From assembly GCF_002886045.1 (NCBI RefSeq), contig NZ_CP025791.1, positions 4,355,001 to 4,419,000 of the forward strand: a stretch of DNA of 64,000 bases, in the 5' to 3' direction. The notes beneath the pieces are model-generated. The model saw only the letters and a list, made by a program, of their open reading frames with translations. It was not told the DNA's origin and did no database searches. Source of the DNA: Flavivirga eckloniae. Lineage in GTDB: Bacteria > Bacteroidota > Bacteroidia > Flavobacteriales > Flavobacteriaceae. Of the stretch, positions 43,920 to 53,970 are shown in pieces; within the stretch, counting starts at the first letter, position 1; each line of letters opens with the position of its first letter. Both the position numbers and the translations under genes were made by a program.

Positions 43920-45326
43920 ATGCAGAAGACATTTAAAATAAAACTAAATAAGCTATTTATAAGCGCAATCATTGCAACACTGTTATTTAACTGTAATAAA
44001 GAAACCCGCGAGTTTAAGATTCAGGATTTTGGAGCAGTAGGAGATAGTTTAACAGTAAATACAGAGGCGATTCAAAAAGCTATCGATGCCTGTTCGGAAA
44101 AAGGAGGCGGTGAAGTGGTCGTGACAGATGGCGTTTATATAACAGGAACCATTATTTTAAAAGATAGTGTTACGCTACGCATTGATGAAAATTCAAAACT
44201 GGTAGGAAGCTCAAACCCGCAAGACTATAAAAGTATTGATGCCTTTGTTGATGCTACCGGACAAACACGAGGAAATTGTCTTATAGGTTCTAAAAATGCA
44301 AAAAATATAGCCATAATAGGAAAGGGCATAATCGATGGAAATGGGGAAGCCTTTCTGGCAAAGAACCTGAGTTTAAAAATGGAAGAAATTAAATTGCCTT
44401 CAAATGAGAGAAAAGGCTTTGGAACTAACCGTCCATTTTTATTACGATTTGTAGAATCTTCCCAAATCACATTGAAAGATGTTAATTTAAGACAAGCCGC
44501 CGCATGGGCATGTCATTTTTATCAATCAAAAGATATAATAGTGGACGCTATTTCTATATACAATCATGCCAATAAAAACAACGATGGTATCGATCTGGAT
44601 TCTAGCCATAATATAACTATTAAAAACTGCGACATCAATACAGAAGATGATGCAGTTTGTATAAAATCTACAAGCCCATTACCAACCCATAATGTTGCCG
44701 TAAAGGATTGTAAACTAAAAAGCGATTGGGGCGCCATAAAGTTTGGAACCGAGTCTATGGGAGACTTTTTCAATATAAAAATTAGTAACTGCAAAATTTA
44801 TGATACCCGCGGCGGCGGTATTAAACTATTGAGTGTAGATGGTGCCAAGATGTACGATGTTACTATTGATAGTATTGATATGGACAATGTGGACATGCCA
44901 ATTTTTATTAGACTTGGGGAGCGACTACGCACTTACAGAAATGCAGAAAAACAAGAAGTAGGAAGTATTGACAACATTGTAATTAAGAACATTAATGCTA
45001 CAACCAGAAGTTTGGAAAACTCAAGAGTGTCATCGCCCTCAGGGATTTTCATTACCGGTACCCCAAATCATAAAATAAGTTCTGTATTATTAGAAAATAT
45101 TTCAATCACGCTTCCAGGAAGTGAAGAAAACCTAATTCTTAAAGAAGTAGAAGAACAAGAAACTGCCTATCCCGAGTTTAGTTTCTTTAAAGTTTTACCA
45201 GCCTATGGTTTATATGGAAGACACATTGAAAATCTCGAATTAAGCAAAGTAACATTTAACCTTTTATCTAAAGACACCAGAGAAGAAATGGTGTTAAACG
45301 ATGTCGATAATCAAAATATTAAATAA
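43920..45326 (+). CDS. GH28 family glycosidase lipoprotein, copy 2
   Basis: The 468-residue protein starts with a signal and lipobox LFNC (Cys25), then the beta-helix N-cap FKIQDFGAVGDSLTVNTEAIQKAI. Catalytic residues: D222 in NNDGIDLD and D243-D244 in TEDDAVCIK. The GHG position reads DWGAIKFG and the RIK position GGGIKLLS. It is distinct from the preceding GH28, so the two may cut different linkages. Being lipid-anchored, it may act on oligosaccharides at the membrane. It starts 5 bp after the sulfatase stop. Confidence 0.93.
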   Translation: MQKTFKIKLNKLFISAIIATLLFNCNKETREFKIQDFGAVGDSLTVNTEAIQKAIDACSEKGGGEVVVTDGVYITGTIILKDSVTLRIDENSKLVGSSNPQDYKSIDAFVDATGQTRGNCLIGSKNAKNIAIIGKGIIDGNGEAFLAKNLSLKMEEIKLPSNERKGFGTNRPFLLRFVESSQITLKDVNLRQAAAWACHFYQSKDIIVDAISIYNHANKNNDGIDLDSSHNITIKNCDINTEDDAVCIKSTSPLPTHNVAVKDCKLKSDWGAIKFGTESMGDFFNIKISNCKIYDTRGGGIKLLSVDGAKMYDVTIDSIDMDNVDMPIFIRLGERLRTYRNAEKQEVGSIDNIVIKNINATTRSLENSRVSSPSGIFITGTPNHKISSVLLENISITLPGSEENLILKEVEEQETAYPEFSFFKVLPAYGLYGRHIENLELSKVTFNLLSKDTREEMVLNDVDNQNIK

Positions 45327-45342
45327 CAAATAAAAGTATATT

Positions 45343-46920
45343 ATGAGAAGAATTAAAACAGCCTCCCTTTTTTTATTGGTCTTGTTTTTAAGTTGTAAGG
45401 AAAAGCCAGTTAATGATAAAGTAGAGAAAAGCGAAGCTTCGGTAGCTTTTGAAGCAGATTGGAAATCACTGGAAAAAGTAAACCCAACACCTGATTGGTT
45501 TCAAGATGCTAAGTTTGGTATTTATGCGCATTGGGGACCAGTATCTGGAGCTTTTGAAGGAACAGATCCCGAAAAGTACTATGCAGGATGGCACGGTATG
45601 AAGATGTATGAGGATGGTACCAAAGTAGAAACAAAAAATGGAAAACCAACAAGTAATTTTTTACACCATAAAGAAAAATATGGAGACCCTGCAGAATTCG
45701 GCTATAAGCATATTATAGAACAATTTAAGCCTACAAAATTTAATGCCAAGGAATGGGCTGAGTTATTTAAAAAGTCCGGTGCAAAATTTGCCGGTCCTGT
45801 AGCAATGCACCACGATAACTTTGCGATGTGGAATAGCAAAGCCACCCGATGGAACTCTATGAATTATGGAGGTATAGACCCATCTGCAGAGCTTAAAAAA
45901 GAAATAGAAGAAAGAGGAATGAAATTTCTGGGGTCGTTTCATCATGCCTTCACCTGGAAGTATTTTGCTCCAGCCCATAAATATGGAGGTGTAGATAAAA
46001 GTGATTATGATTTATATACCAATCCACACGATTTAGATTCTACCGAGCCCGATAAAGACTTCTATGACCAGTGGTGGGCAAAATTAAAAGAGTTTATTGA
46101 TGTGTACCAACCAGATGTTATTTGGTTCGATTGGTGGTTGGAAAATATGACAGAAGAATCACGTCAGAAATTTTTAGCCTATTATTACAATAAAGGACTC
46201 GAATGGGGAAAAGACGTTGTAGTTTGCTATAAGGAAACCACATTTCCCGAAAAGGTAGCCGTTAGAGACTATGAAAGAGGACGACCAAACCAACCTAAGG
46301 AGCAACTTTGGTTAACAGATACATCGCCAGGTGCATGGTTTTACAGACCGGGCGCAATATTTAAAACATCCAACGATATTGTAGATATATTGGTAGATAT
46401 TGTTAGTAAAAATGGTTCTATGCTCTTAAATGTTCCTCCAAATCCGGACGGTTCAATTCCGCAGGAAATGAAAGATCTGTTAGTAGATATTGGAGCTTGG
46501 TTAGACGTTAATGGTGAGGCTATTTATGGAACAAGACCTTGGACCGTTTTTGGTGAAGGACCAACCAGATTGGCCGAAGGAGGGCATAAAGTTGAAAAAC
46601 ATAAAATTGAATACACGAATAAGGATATTCGGTTCACTAAAAAATCTGAAAAAGAATTTTTTGCCATTGTTCTAGATAAGCCAGAGGGCGAGATAGTCAT
46701 TAAATCCTTAAGTACGGCATTAGGCATCCTTAATTCTAAAATAGAAACGATTAAACTTTTGGGTAGTGATGAGAAGATTGAATGGACAAGAGGTGATCGA
46801 GGTTTGGTTATAAAAACACCAAAAAACCTTGAAAACAAAGAAGCTTACGTGTTTAAAGTTCAAATAGAAGGTTATAAAGAGAATGATATAGGTGGAGATA
46901 CCGCCGCTCACGAAGATTAA
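45343..46920 (+). CDS. GH29 alpha-L-fucosidase-type glycosidase lipoprotein, copy 2
   Basis: The 525-residue protein has a lipobox FLSC (Cys18). GH29 barrel motifs: PDWFQDAKFGIYAHWGPVSGAF, PVAMHHDNFAMW with both His present, nucleophile Asp263 in DVIWFDWW, and LLNVPPNPDGSIPQE. It differs from copy 1 at 27644 in length and in the His pair, so they are not recent duplicates. It releases alpha-L-fucose or a related sugar. The signal peptide and lipid anchor place it in the periplasm or outer surface. The following sulfatase starts 13 bp after its stop. Confidence 0.95.
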   Translation: MRRIKTASLFLLVLFLSCKEKPVNDKVEKSEASVAFEADWKSLEKVNPTPDWFQDAKFGIYAHWGPVSGAFEGTDPEKYYAGWHGMKMYEDGTKVETKNGKPTSNFLHHKEKYGDPAEFGYKHIIEQFKPTKFNAKEWAELFKKSGAKFAGPVAMHHDNFAMWNSKATRWNSMNYGGIDPSAELKKEIEERGMKFLGSFHHAFTWKYFAPAHKYGGVDKSDYDLYTNPHDLDSTEPDKDFYDQWWAKLKEFIDVYQPDVIWFDWWLENMTEESRQKFLAYYYNKGLEWGKDVVVCYKETTFPEKVAVRDYERGRPNQPKEQLWLTDTSPGAWFYRPGAIFKTSNDIVDILVDIVSKNGSMLLNVPPNPDGSIPQEMKDLLVDIGAWLDVNGEAIYGTRPWTVFGEGPTRLAEGGHKVEKHKIEYTNKDIRFTKKSEKEFFAIVLDKPEGEIVIKSLSTALGILNSKIETIKLLGSDEKIEWTRGDRGLVIKTPKNLENKEAYVFKVQIEGYKENDIGGDTAAHED

Positions 46921-46933
46921 ACTTGTGAATTTA

Positions 46934-48484
46934 ATGCATGTTTTATCAAAAATAATTATTGTAACGGCCATTCTTTTGGCTTCGGGGAACAGTTTGGCCC
47001 AGAAGAAAAAAGAACGGCCTAATGTTCTCGTTATTTATACCGATGACCACCGTTTTTCAGGAGTTCATGCCCTAGGAGGTATGGAGGTAAAAACACCAAA
47101 TATGGATGCTTTGGTAAACGATGGGATTGCTTTTACGAATACTTATTTAATGGGAGCATTTTCTGGAGCTACTTGTATTCCAAGTCGAGCTATGCTACAT
47201 TCTGGGAGGCATTTGTTTAGTCTGGAAGGACAAGGACATAGCATTCCCGATGAACACATAACTATTGGAGAGACTTTTAAAAAAGCAGGGTATAATACCC
47301 ACATTATAGGAAAGTGGCACAACGATAATAAATCGTTAGTACGTTCTTTCGATTCGGGGCAAAAGATCATGGGGCGCAGTGTGTACTTAACAGATCATTT
47401 TAGAATGCCTTATCACGATTGGGATAAAGCAGGTGCTTTTAAGAAAGAAGATGCCTATTTACTGAGCTATGATGATAAAGGGAAGGAAGTAAGAAGAGCA
47501 ATAACCAAGGCAGATAAGAAAGGACCATTTGGAACAGAACAAGATGGCCCTCATACATCGGAGGTTTTTGCACATGAAGCCGTACAATATTTAAAGAACG
47601 CGAAAAAGAAGAAACCGTTTTTTATGTATGTCGCCTTTCATGCCCCTCACGACCCGAGGCAGGCTCCAAAACAATATCGGGATATCTACACACCAGAAAA
47701 CATAACCCTACCACCATCATACATGGCACAACACCCTTTCGATAATGGACACATGTACTTAAGGGATGAGAGACTGGGACCGTGGCCTAGAACCAAGGGC
47801 GTGGCTAAACAACATTTAGCCGATTATTATGCAATCATCACGCACTTAGATGACCAGATAGGAAAAATAATAAAAGCGCTAAAGGACAGTGGTGCTTATA
47901 AAAATACCTTAATTGTTTTTGCAGGAGATAGCGGTTTAGCCGTTGGGAACCATGGTTTACTAGGAAAGCAAAATATTTACGATGAAGACGGTATTCATGT
48001 ACCGTTCATGCTTTCGGGTAACTTGATTAAGGACAAAGGAAGAAAGATTAATGCGTTAAGCTATATTCATGATATTTTTCCAACAGTTTGTGAGTTGGCT
48101 CATGTTGAGGCACCGCATTCGGTAAACGGAAAAAGTTTGCTGCCCGTTATTGAGCATATGACAGATGAAGTAAGGAGTACAACCTATCATGCTTATAAGC
48201 AATTTCAAAGAGCCTATCGAAAAGGAGATTATAAACTTATCGAATACGTAAGAGCAAACGATTTACACTGGAAATATGGAGAACAAATTAGAGGATCCAG
48301 AGTCACGCAGCTTTTCAATATAAAAAACGATCCTTGGGAAACTCAAGATATCTCTTTCTTTCTAGAAAACAAGGAGCTACTCTTAAGCATGCAAAAGGAA
48401 ATGAAAGCAAAAGCATTAGAGCTAGGCGATAAAAAAGAAAACATCAAAGGAGAAAAATACGATTTCTGGAGTTTTTATTATTAA
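46934..48484 (+). CDS. Family S1 sulfatase, Cys type (CIPSR), copy 4
   Basis: I choose ATG 46934 (MHVLSKIII), giving a clean signal peptide ending near SLAQ; the longer frame would overlap the GH29 gene. The 516-residue protein has C81-I-P-S-R85, metal ligands in IYTDDH and VFAGDSGLAVGNHG, and IIGKWHN. The family hydrolyses sugar sulfates after formylglycine formation. It is in line with the GH29 gene and 79 bp before the DUF6786-like gene. Fourth S1 sulfatase in the window, each of a different type. Confidence 0.95.
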   Translation: MHVLSKIIIVTAILLASGNSLAQKKKERPNVLVIYTDDHRFSGVHALGGMEVKTPNMDALVNDGIAFTNTYLMGAFSGATCIPSRAMLHSGRHLFSLEGQGHSIPDEHITIGETFKKAGYNTHIIGKWHNDNKSLVRSFDSGQKIMGRSVYLTDHFRMPYHDWDKAGAFKKEDAYLLSYDDKGKEVRRAITKADKKGPFGTEQDGPHTSEVFAHEAVQYLKNAKKKKPFFMYVAFHAPHDPRQAPKQYRDIYTPENITLPPSYMAQHPFDNGHMYLRDERLGPWPRTKGVAKQHLADYYAIITHLDDQIGKIIKALKDSGAYKNTLIVFAGDSGLAVGNHGLLGKQNIYDEDGIHVPFMLSGNLIKDKGRKINALSYIHDIFPTVCELAHVEAPHSVNGKSLLPVIEHMTDEVRSTTYHAYKQFQRAYRKGDYKLIEYVRANDLHWKYGEQIRGSRVTQLFNIKNDPWETQDISFFLENKELLLSMQKEMKAKALELGDKKENIKGEKYDFWSFYY

Positions 48485-48563
48485 AGATGATTTATAAACA
48501 AATATTAGGATAATTAAGAAGGACATGAATTAAAAGTTTATTGTCAATAATTAAAGTATTAAA

Positions 48564-49745
48564 ATGAAATTTATTAGGTGCATTATTGGTTTACTAATCA
48601 TTTCTGGTTGCAGCAGTAACACGAAAGCACGAACGTACATGGAGGATGTTGAACTTATTGCAAAAAAAACAAAAATTATAGAATTGCTTTCCGATAATGG
48701 GAAAGGAAGAATCGCTATTGCTCCAGAAATTCAAGGCAAGGTTTTAACCACCACTTATGGTGGAAAAAATGGCATGGGTAATGGTTGGTTAAATACATCG
48801 GCATTTCAGGGAGAAGATTTAGATGTTGCAGGTATAGGAGGAGAAGATCGGGTTTGGGTTGGTCCTCTGGGAAGCCAGCATTCATTTTACTTCCAGCAAA
48901 TAAAACCCTTGAATGAAGCTAATTGGCTGGTGCCTCCAAGCTTAAGTTCGGAGCCCTATAAACTAAAAAAGGTTGTTTTAAAAGAAGTGATAATGTCTAA
49001 GGAGATGACGCTTACAAACTTTATAGGAACCGAGTTTAAACTTGAAATGTTGAGAAAAGTCATGCTTTTGGAAAAGGAAGAAGTAGAAAGCAACCTCAAT
49101 ATAACTTTTGATGAAAAACTTGACTACGTGGCCTACCAGAGTTCCCATAGTGTAGAAAATAAAGGGGATAATATATGGAAAAAAGAAACCGGGCTAATCT
49201 CTATATGGAGCGCAGGGATGTTTGAAGGCACCGATAAATCTGTAGTTATCATACCAGTAAGGGAAAAGACTTCATTAGATAGTATATATCAATATTTAGG
49301 ACCACTGGATTCCAACAGACTTCAGTTAAAAAATAATACAATACTCTTTAAGGCAGATGGGAAGTATAGAAGTAAAATAGGGATCCCTCATACAATTGCG
49401 CCTAGTGTTTATGGTTGCTATTCAAAAGATAAGAATAGGTTAACCATTGTACAGTACAGGAAAACGGAAGAAGTAATGTATTCAAACTCTGAAGTTAGTG
49501 TACAGGAGAATCCTTATGAAGGTGAAATAATTCCAATTTACAATAATGGGAATATGGATTATACAGAGGCAAATGAAGCTACTTTTTTTGAGTTAGAATC
49601 CACTTCGGCATTTGTAGAATTACCCCCTAATAGGTCTATAGAACATTACCATAGCGTATATCATTTTTCGGGAGAAGAGGATGAACTCAATAAACTATCG
49701 GAAAAATTATTAGGAATAAGCTTAAAAGCATGTGTTTTAGAGTAG
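48564..49745 (+). CDS. Lipoprotein of DUF6786-like / mutarotase-like type, function unknown
   Basis: The 393-residue protein has a lipobox ISGC (Cys16). The N-terminal region (IELLSDNGKGRIAIAPEIQGKVLTTTYGG) and the beta-sandwich pattern with EDRVWVGPLGSQHSFYF resemble galactose-mutarotase-like domains; the family I recall is DUF6786, found in Bacteroidota glycan loci. No catalytic pair is clear, although several His and Glu near HTIAPSVYGCYS could serve. It precedes the GH2 gene by 18 bp. Either an epimerase/mutarotase-like enzyme or a binding protein is possible. Confidence 0.75.
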   Translation: MKFIRCIIGLLIISGCSSNTKARTYMEDVELIAKKTKIIELLSDNGKGRIAIAPEIQGKVLTTTYGGKNGMGNGWLNTSAFQGEDLDVAGIGGEDRVWVGPLGSQHSFYFQQIKPLNEANWLVPPSLSSEPYKLKKVVLKEVIMSKEMTLTNFIGTEFKLEMLRKVMLLEKEEVESNLNITFDEKLDYVAYQSSHSVENKGDNIWKKETGLISIWSAGMFEGTDKSVVIIPVREKTSLDSIYQYLGPLDSNRLQLKNNTILFKADGKYRSKIGIPHTIAPSVYGCYSKDKNRLTIVQYRKTEEVMYSNSEVSVQENPYEGEIIPIYNNGNMDYTEANEATFFELESTSAFVELPPNRSIEHYHSVYHFSGEEDELNKLSEKLLGISLKACVLE

Positions 49746-49763
49746 ATAAATTAAGGTATTAAT

Positions 49764-52298
49764 ATGAGAGTAAATTTTCAAAATCTGTTTTTAATAGTAT
49801 TAGCAACATGCCTAACAGCTTGTGTGTCCTCACCAAAAAACAGTGGGCGAGTGGTTGAAGATTTTAATTTTGGATGGAAATTTCATTTAGGAACTGTTGA
49901 TAAGGCAAGTAGCACCGATTTTGACGATACCCAATGGAGAAAAATTAGACTACCACACGATTGGAGCGTTGAGCATTCGTTTACACAAGAAAACGCCGCT
50001 GGAGCCACAGCTTTTTTACCCGGAGGGATAGGCTGGTACAGAAAGACCTTTGAAGTACCGGAAACAACAAAAGATAAAACGACCTGGATTGAATTTGATG
50101 GTGCTTATTCAAATTCCGAGGTATGGATAAATGGCCATTATTTAGGCAAACATCCTTATGGTTACACACCTTTTAAATATAATTTAAGTGAGCATTTAAA
50201 ATATGGTGAAAAGAACTTAATAGCCATAAAAATAGATAGGTCTGCCTATATAGATAACAGGTGGTATCCGGGGTCTGGTATTTACAGACATGTAAAACTG
50301 GTTTCGGCACATAAGCTTCATATTCCACAATGGGGTGTTTTTGTTTCTACGCCGAATGTATCAGAAGAAAGTGCAGACGTTCTTGTTCAAACCAACATTG
50401 AAAACCAATTCGATACTCATAAACAAGCCGTTGTTGAAACCAGCGTTTATTTCAATACCTTAAAAGTTGCTTCAAAAAGCTACGATTTGAGCATTGATGG
50501 AAATAAAGCACAAAGTCTGGATCAATTAATCAGAATTGAGAAACCAAACCTGTGGGATACAGAAAATCCACATTTGTATCAGGCTGTTTCTAAAGTATAT
50601 GTAGAAGATATTTTAGTAGATACTTATGAAACAACGTTTGGAATTCGTGATATAAAGTTCGATAAGGATACCGGTTTTTATTTAAATGGAAAAAACACGT
50701 TGATTAAAGGGGTTTGCCTTCATCATGATGGCGGATTGGTTGGCGCAGCTGTGCCGAAAGGTGTTTGGGAACGCCGTTTAAAAAAGCTTAAGGAAAGTGG
50801 TTGCAATGCCATTAGGACGGCGCATAACCCACCATCGGAGGAATTTTTGGACATCTGTGATGCATTGGGTTTTCTAGTTCAGGATGAAGCTTTTGATGAG
50901 TGGAACAATCCGAAAGACAAAAGACATAATTATAATCAGCAAGAAGCTAGTCCTTTAACCAGAGGGTATACAGAGCATTTTACCGAGTGGGCAGAGCGCG
51001 ATTTAAAAAGTATGATTTTAAGAGATAGAAACCATCCTTCGATTATTATGTGGAGTATTGGAAACGAAATTGAATGGACTTATAAACGATACGGGCAATC
51101 CACAGGGTATTGGGGCGAAACCAAAGTTGGAGATGTAGATTATTATTGGGATGAACCGCCTTTATCTGTAGAACAAATTAAAACTAATTTCAATAAAGCA
51201 GAAGCAGGGTCGTATAATTTGGCTGAAACTGCTAAAAAGCTTTCAAAGTGGGTGAAGGAGGTTGATACAACCAGACCGGTAACTGCAAACTTGGTAATTC
51301 CTTCGGTAAGTAATTTTTCAGGATATGCCGAGGCTTTAGATATTGTTGGTCTTAGTTACAGACAATCTGTTTACGATTATTGCCGTAAGCATTACCCGGA
51401 TATGACCTTTCTGGGTACAGAAAATTGGACGCGTTACCACGAATGGAAACCGGTTTTAGAGAAACCATTTATTTCTGGAATTTTTATGTGGACAGGAATC
51501 AATTATATGGGAGAGTCGAACAATTGGCCTAGAAGAGGCAGTGGCAGCGGATTACTTGATTTTGCCGGTTTTGAAAAACCAAGCTACCAGATGTTTAAAT
51601 CGCTTTGGTCCGACGAGCCTCATATTCATATAACGACGCAAACTTTAGAAAAATCACCTTATAAATTAAATAAATCAACCAATCAGCTTGTTGAAAAAAC
51701 ACCACTATGGTCAGCAAGACAAACATGGGGATGGCAAAATGTAAATGAACATTGGAACTATGAAGCTGGTAATAACATTGTTGTTGAGGTATATACCAAT
51801 CAGCCCGAAGTTGAGTTGTTTTTAGATAATGAGTCATTAGGAACGAAAAAACTATCTGATTTTAACGATCATATTTTAAAATGGTTGGTACCATACAAAG
51901 GAGGAAAACTCAGAGCTAAAAGTACCGGAGTACGAGTTGAAACAACAGTTCAAACTGCTGGCGCTGTTTCACAATTACTACTTGAAGCAGACAAAAAGGA
52001 CATTAATGCAAATGCTTATGATGTGGTACATTTTACCGTACAACTAGCAGACGAACTAGGGCATGTTATTAAAAATGAGGAAAGAGAAGTAACATTTCAC
52101 ATAGAAGGTGATGCGAGATTGTTGGGTGTAGATAATGGTTCTCCTGCCAGTGTTCAGGATTATCAAAATAATAGTTTAACGACATCAAACGGGAAGGCTT
52201 TAATGATTCTACAGTCTAATTTAAACCCTTCTACCCTTAAGGTTAAAGTTAGTTCTGGTAACATTGAAAGTAAAACGATTGAATTAAAAATCAATTAG
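49764..52298 (+). CDS. GH2 family glycosidase lipoprotein, copy like the left-edge gene
   Basis: The 844-residue protein has a lipobox LTAC (Cys20). Domains: sugar-binding (about 28-185), Ig-like, TIM barrel with acid/base Glu435 (SIGNEIEW) and nucleophile Glu553 (LGTENW), then beta domains with a final Ig-like segment. It matches the partial GH2 at 3-1436 closely in motif order and in the C-terminal segments, suggesting a family expansion in this PUL. The motifs place it with beta-galactosidase/beta-glucuronidase enzymes. It is separated from the SGNH esterase by 75 bp. Confidence 0.95.
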   Translation: MRVNFQNLFLIVLATCLTACVSSPKNSGRVVEDFNFGWKFHLGTVDKASSTDFDDTQWRKIRLPHDWSVEHSFTQENAAGATAFLPGGIGWYRKTFEVPETTKDKTTWIEFDGAYSNSEVWINGHYLGKHPYGYTPFKYNLSEHLKYGEKNLIAIKIDRSAYIDNRWYPGSGIYRHVKLVSAHKLHIPQWGVFVSTPNVSEESADVLVQTNIENQFDTHKQAVVETSVYFNTLKVASKSYDLSIDGNKAQSLDQLIRIEKPNLWDTENPHLYQAVSKVYVEDILVDTYETTFGIRDIKFDKDTGFYLNGKNTLIKGVCLHHDGGLVGAAVPKGVWERRLKKLKESGCNAIRTAHNPPSEEFLDICDALGFLVQDEAFDEWNNPKDKRHNYNQQEASPLTRGYTEHFTEWAERDLKSMILRDRNHPSIIMWSIGNEIEWTYKRYGQSTGYWGETKVGDVDYYWDEPPLSVEQIKTNFNKAEAGSYNLAETAKKLSKWVKEVDTTRPVTANLVIPSVSNFSGYAEALDIVGLSYRQSVYDYCRKHYPDMTFLGTENWTRYHEWKPVLEKPFISGIFMWTGINYMGESNNWPRRGSGSGLLDFAGFEKPSYQMFKSLWSDEPHIHITTQTLEKSPYKLNKSTNQLVEKTPLWSARQTWGWQNVNEHWNYEAGNNIVVEVYTNQPEVELFLDNESLGTKKLSDFNDHILKWLVPYKGGKLRAKSTGVRVETTVQTAGAVSQLLLEADKKDINANAYDVVHFTVQLADELGHVIKNEEREVTFHIEGDARLLGVDNGSPASVQDYQNNSLTTSNGKALMILQSNLNPSTLKVKVSSGNIESKTIELKIN

Positions 52299-52373
52299 GC
52301 ATTACTTAATAATTTGAACTCGATTAACGTGAGTTTTAAAACAGATATATTTTAACGATAAATACGCTAATAA

Positions 52374-53756
52374 ATGGAAAAAGTTTACATAAAGCTTTTA
52401 GGTATTATTCTCTTTTTAGGTTTTTTCATTCAACAAAACCATGCACAAACTCTCCCAGTTTTTAAAGAAAACGATAAGGTTTGTTTTATAGGGAACAGTA
52501 TTACACAGGATGGTAGGTACCATATGTTGTTTCAAACGTATTTTGCGACCCAATTTCCTGGTAACAACGTATCGTTTTATAACTGTGGTGTTTCCGGTGA
52601 TGTTACCGAAGGTGTTTTATATAGATTAGATAAGGATATATTATCACTAAAACCTGATTATGCCTTTGTGATGTTAGGGATGAATGATATTCAATTGGGA
52701 TTATATGAATCAGGGGTAACGGTAGATTCAACGTTAATAGCAAAACGAAAAAATGCTTTAAACAGATATTATGAGCTTACCGAAGAATTATCAGGTCTAT
52801 TGAAAAAGAATGATATTAAAACCATCTTTTTTACACCTACGATTTACGATCAAACGTCAAAAATAGAATGTCCTAATAAGTTTGGAGGAAACGATGCTTT
52901 AGCCGATTGTGCAGTACACATTAGAAAATTAGCTAAAAAATATAATGCGCCACTTGTTGATTTTCATCCATTAATGAGCGAAATAAATGCAAAAGGGCAG
53001 GAGAGGGATTCAACATTTACAATTATTGGACATGACAGGGTTCACCCGGGAGATGTTGGGCATTTTATTATGGCTAGTGAAATAATAAAGACGATTTATC
53101 CACCAGATGTTGTTTCGAAAATTCATATAAATGCTAAAGAGAATACTATAACACAATCAGTTAATTGCGACGTTACTATTATTGCAAATCCATCTAAACT
53201 TAAATTTCACGTTCTGGAAAAATCACTTCCTTTTCCCGTTGCAAGTAAATATGATGATGCCTTGGATTTAATTTCTTTTCCAGAAAATTTCAACAAACAG
53301 ATTATAAAAGTTGATGGTCTTAAAAAAAGAAGCTACCGATTAAAAATAGATGGTATAAGCATTGGGGAATTTTCTAAAAAGGAACTTGAAGGTGGCATTG
53401 ATTTATCAAAGTATAAGAAGACGCCTCAATACAAACAAGCGTTGGACGTGTTCAACCTATGTGAAGCATATCATAAGGTTAATGGTAAACTTAGAACGAT
53501 AGCACTTATCGAATATAAAAACTTACGAAAGTATAAAGGGCCAAATATCAATAAAGATAAAAGAGCTTATTTAGACGAAGAACTTAAAAAACAAGAAGGA
53601 AAACCTTGGCATCCGTACTTGGTTAAAATGTGTAATCAATATTTTGAGGTACTGCCAAAACAAGATGCACTTTGGCAAGAACTAAAAGATGTTAGAGGTA
53701 AGATTTATCAGCAAAATGTACCAGTAAGTCACACATATGAATTGATAAAAATATAG
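52374..53756 (+). CDS. SGNH/GDSL family hydrolase, putative carbohydrate esterase
   Basis: The 460-residue protein has a signal peptide ending near NHAQ. SGNH blocks: catalytic Ser42 in FIGNSIT, Gly in NCGVSGD, Asn104 in VMLGMNDI, and Asp221/His224 in HDRVHPGD. About 230 residues of C-terminal beta-rich and helical sequence follow. SGNH enzymes in glycan loci remove acetyl or methyl esters; this one could deacetylate the polysaccharide. It is the last gene of the degradative run. Its stop codon TAG is the first part of a 13-bp direct repeat bordering a MITE-like element. Confidence 0.92.
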   Translation: MEKVYIKLLGIILFLGFFIQQNHAQTLPVFKENDKVCFIGNSITQDGRYHMLFQTYFATQFPGNNVSFYNCGVSGDVTEGVLYRLDKDILSLKPDYAFVMLGMNDIQLGLYESGVTVDSTLIAKRKNALNRYYELTEELSGLLKKNDIKTIFFTPTIYDQTSKIECPNKFGGNDALADCAVHIRKLAKKYNAPLVDFHPLMSEINAKGQERDSTFTIIGHDRVHPGDVGHFIMASEIIKTIYPPDVVSKIHINAKENTITQSVNCDVTIIANPSKLKFHVLEKSLPFPVASKYDDALDLISFPENFNKQIIKVDGLKKRSYRLKIDGISIGEFSKKELEGGIDLSKYKKTPQYKQALDVFNLCEAYHKVNGKLRTIALIEYKNLRKYKGPNINKDKRAYLDEELKKQEGKPWHPYLVKMCNQYFEVLPKQDALWQELKDVRGKIYQQNVPVSHTYELIKI

Positions 53757-53966
53757 ATTACTCTAACGTGAATCTTGCTTAAGAGCTCGAAAGTCACTTC
53801 GAGTAAAATTCTGGAAGAATTTAGCACTTCGACTACGCTCAGCGGAGCTATCGAGAAGCTTTTTTAGTCAAAAATTTACTTGTTTTCGATACGATCCCGA
53901 AGAAAATCGGGATCACTCAAACTGACATAAATTTTCTTATCCAAGATTCACGCTAGATTACTCTAA
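53754..53966. mobile_element. MITE-like palindromic element with 13-bp direct repeats
   Basis: The 13-bp sequence TAGATTACTCTAA occurs at 53754-53766 and again at 53954-53966, exactly 200 bp apart. Inside, 21-bp imperfect inverted arms lie at 53763-53783 and 53936-53956 (18 of 21 match). The interior holds CTTCGACTACGCTCAG and CCCGATTTTCTTCGGGA-type hairpin segments of the kind dispersed in this family of bacteria. The layout is that of a small insertion with target duplication at the esterase stop codon. No gene is present. Confidence 0.65.
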
Positions 53967-53970
53967 ATAG

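Noticed and set aside
46892-46933. Upstream start for the fourth sulfatase
   Set aside because: Would overlap the end of the GH29 gene and spoil the signal peptide; MHVLSK start is better.
53820-53930. CRISPR-like look of repeated CTTCGACTACGCTC segments
   Set aside because: No regular spacing or equal-length spacers; it is dispersed palindromic repeat sequence.
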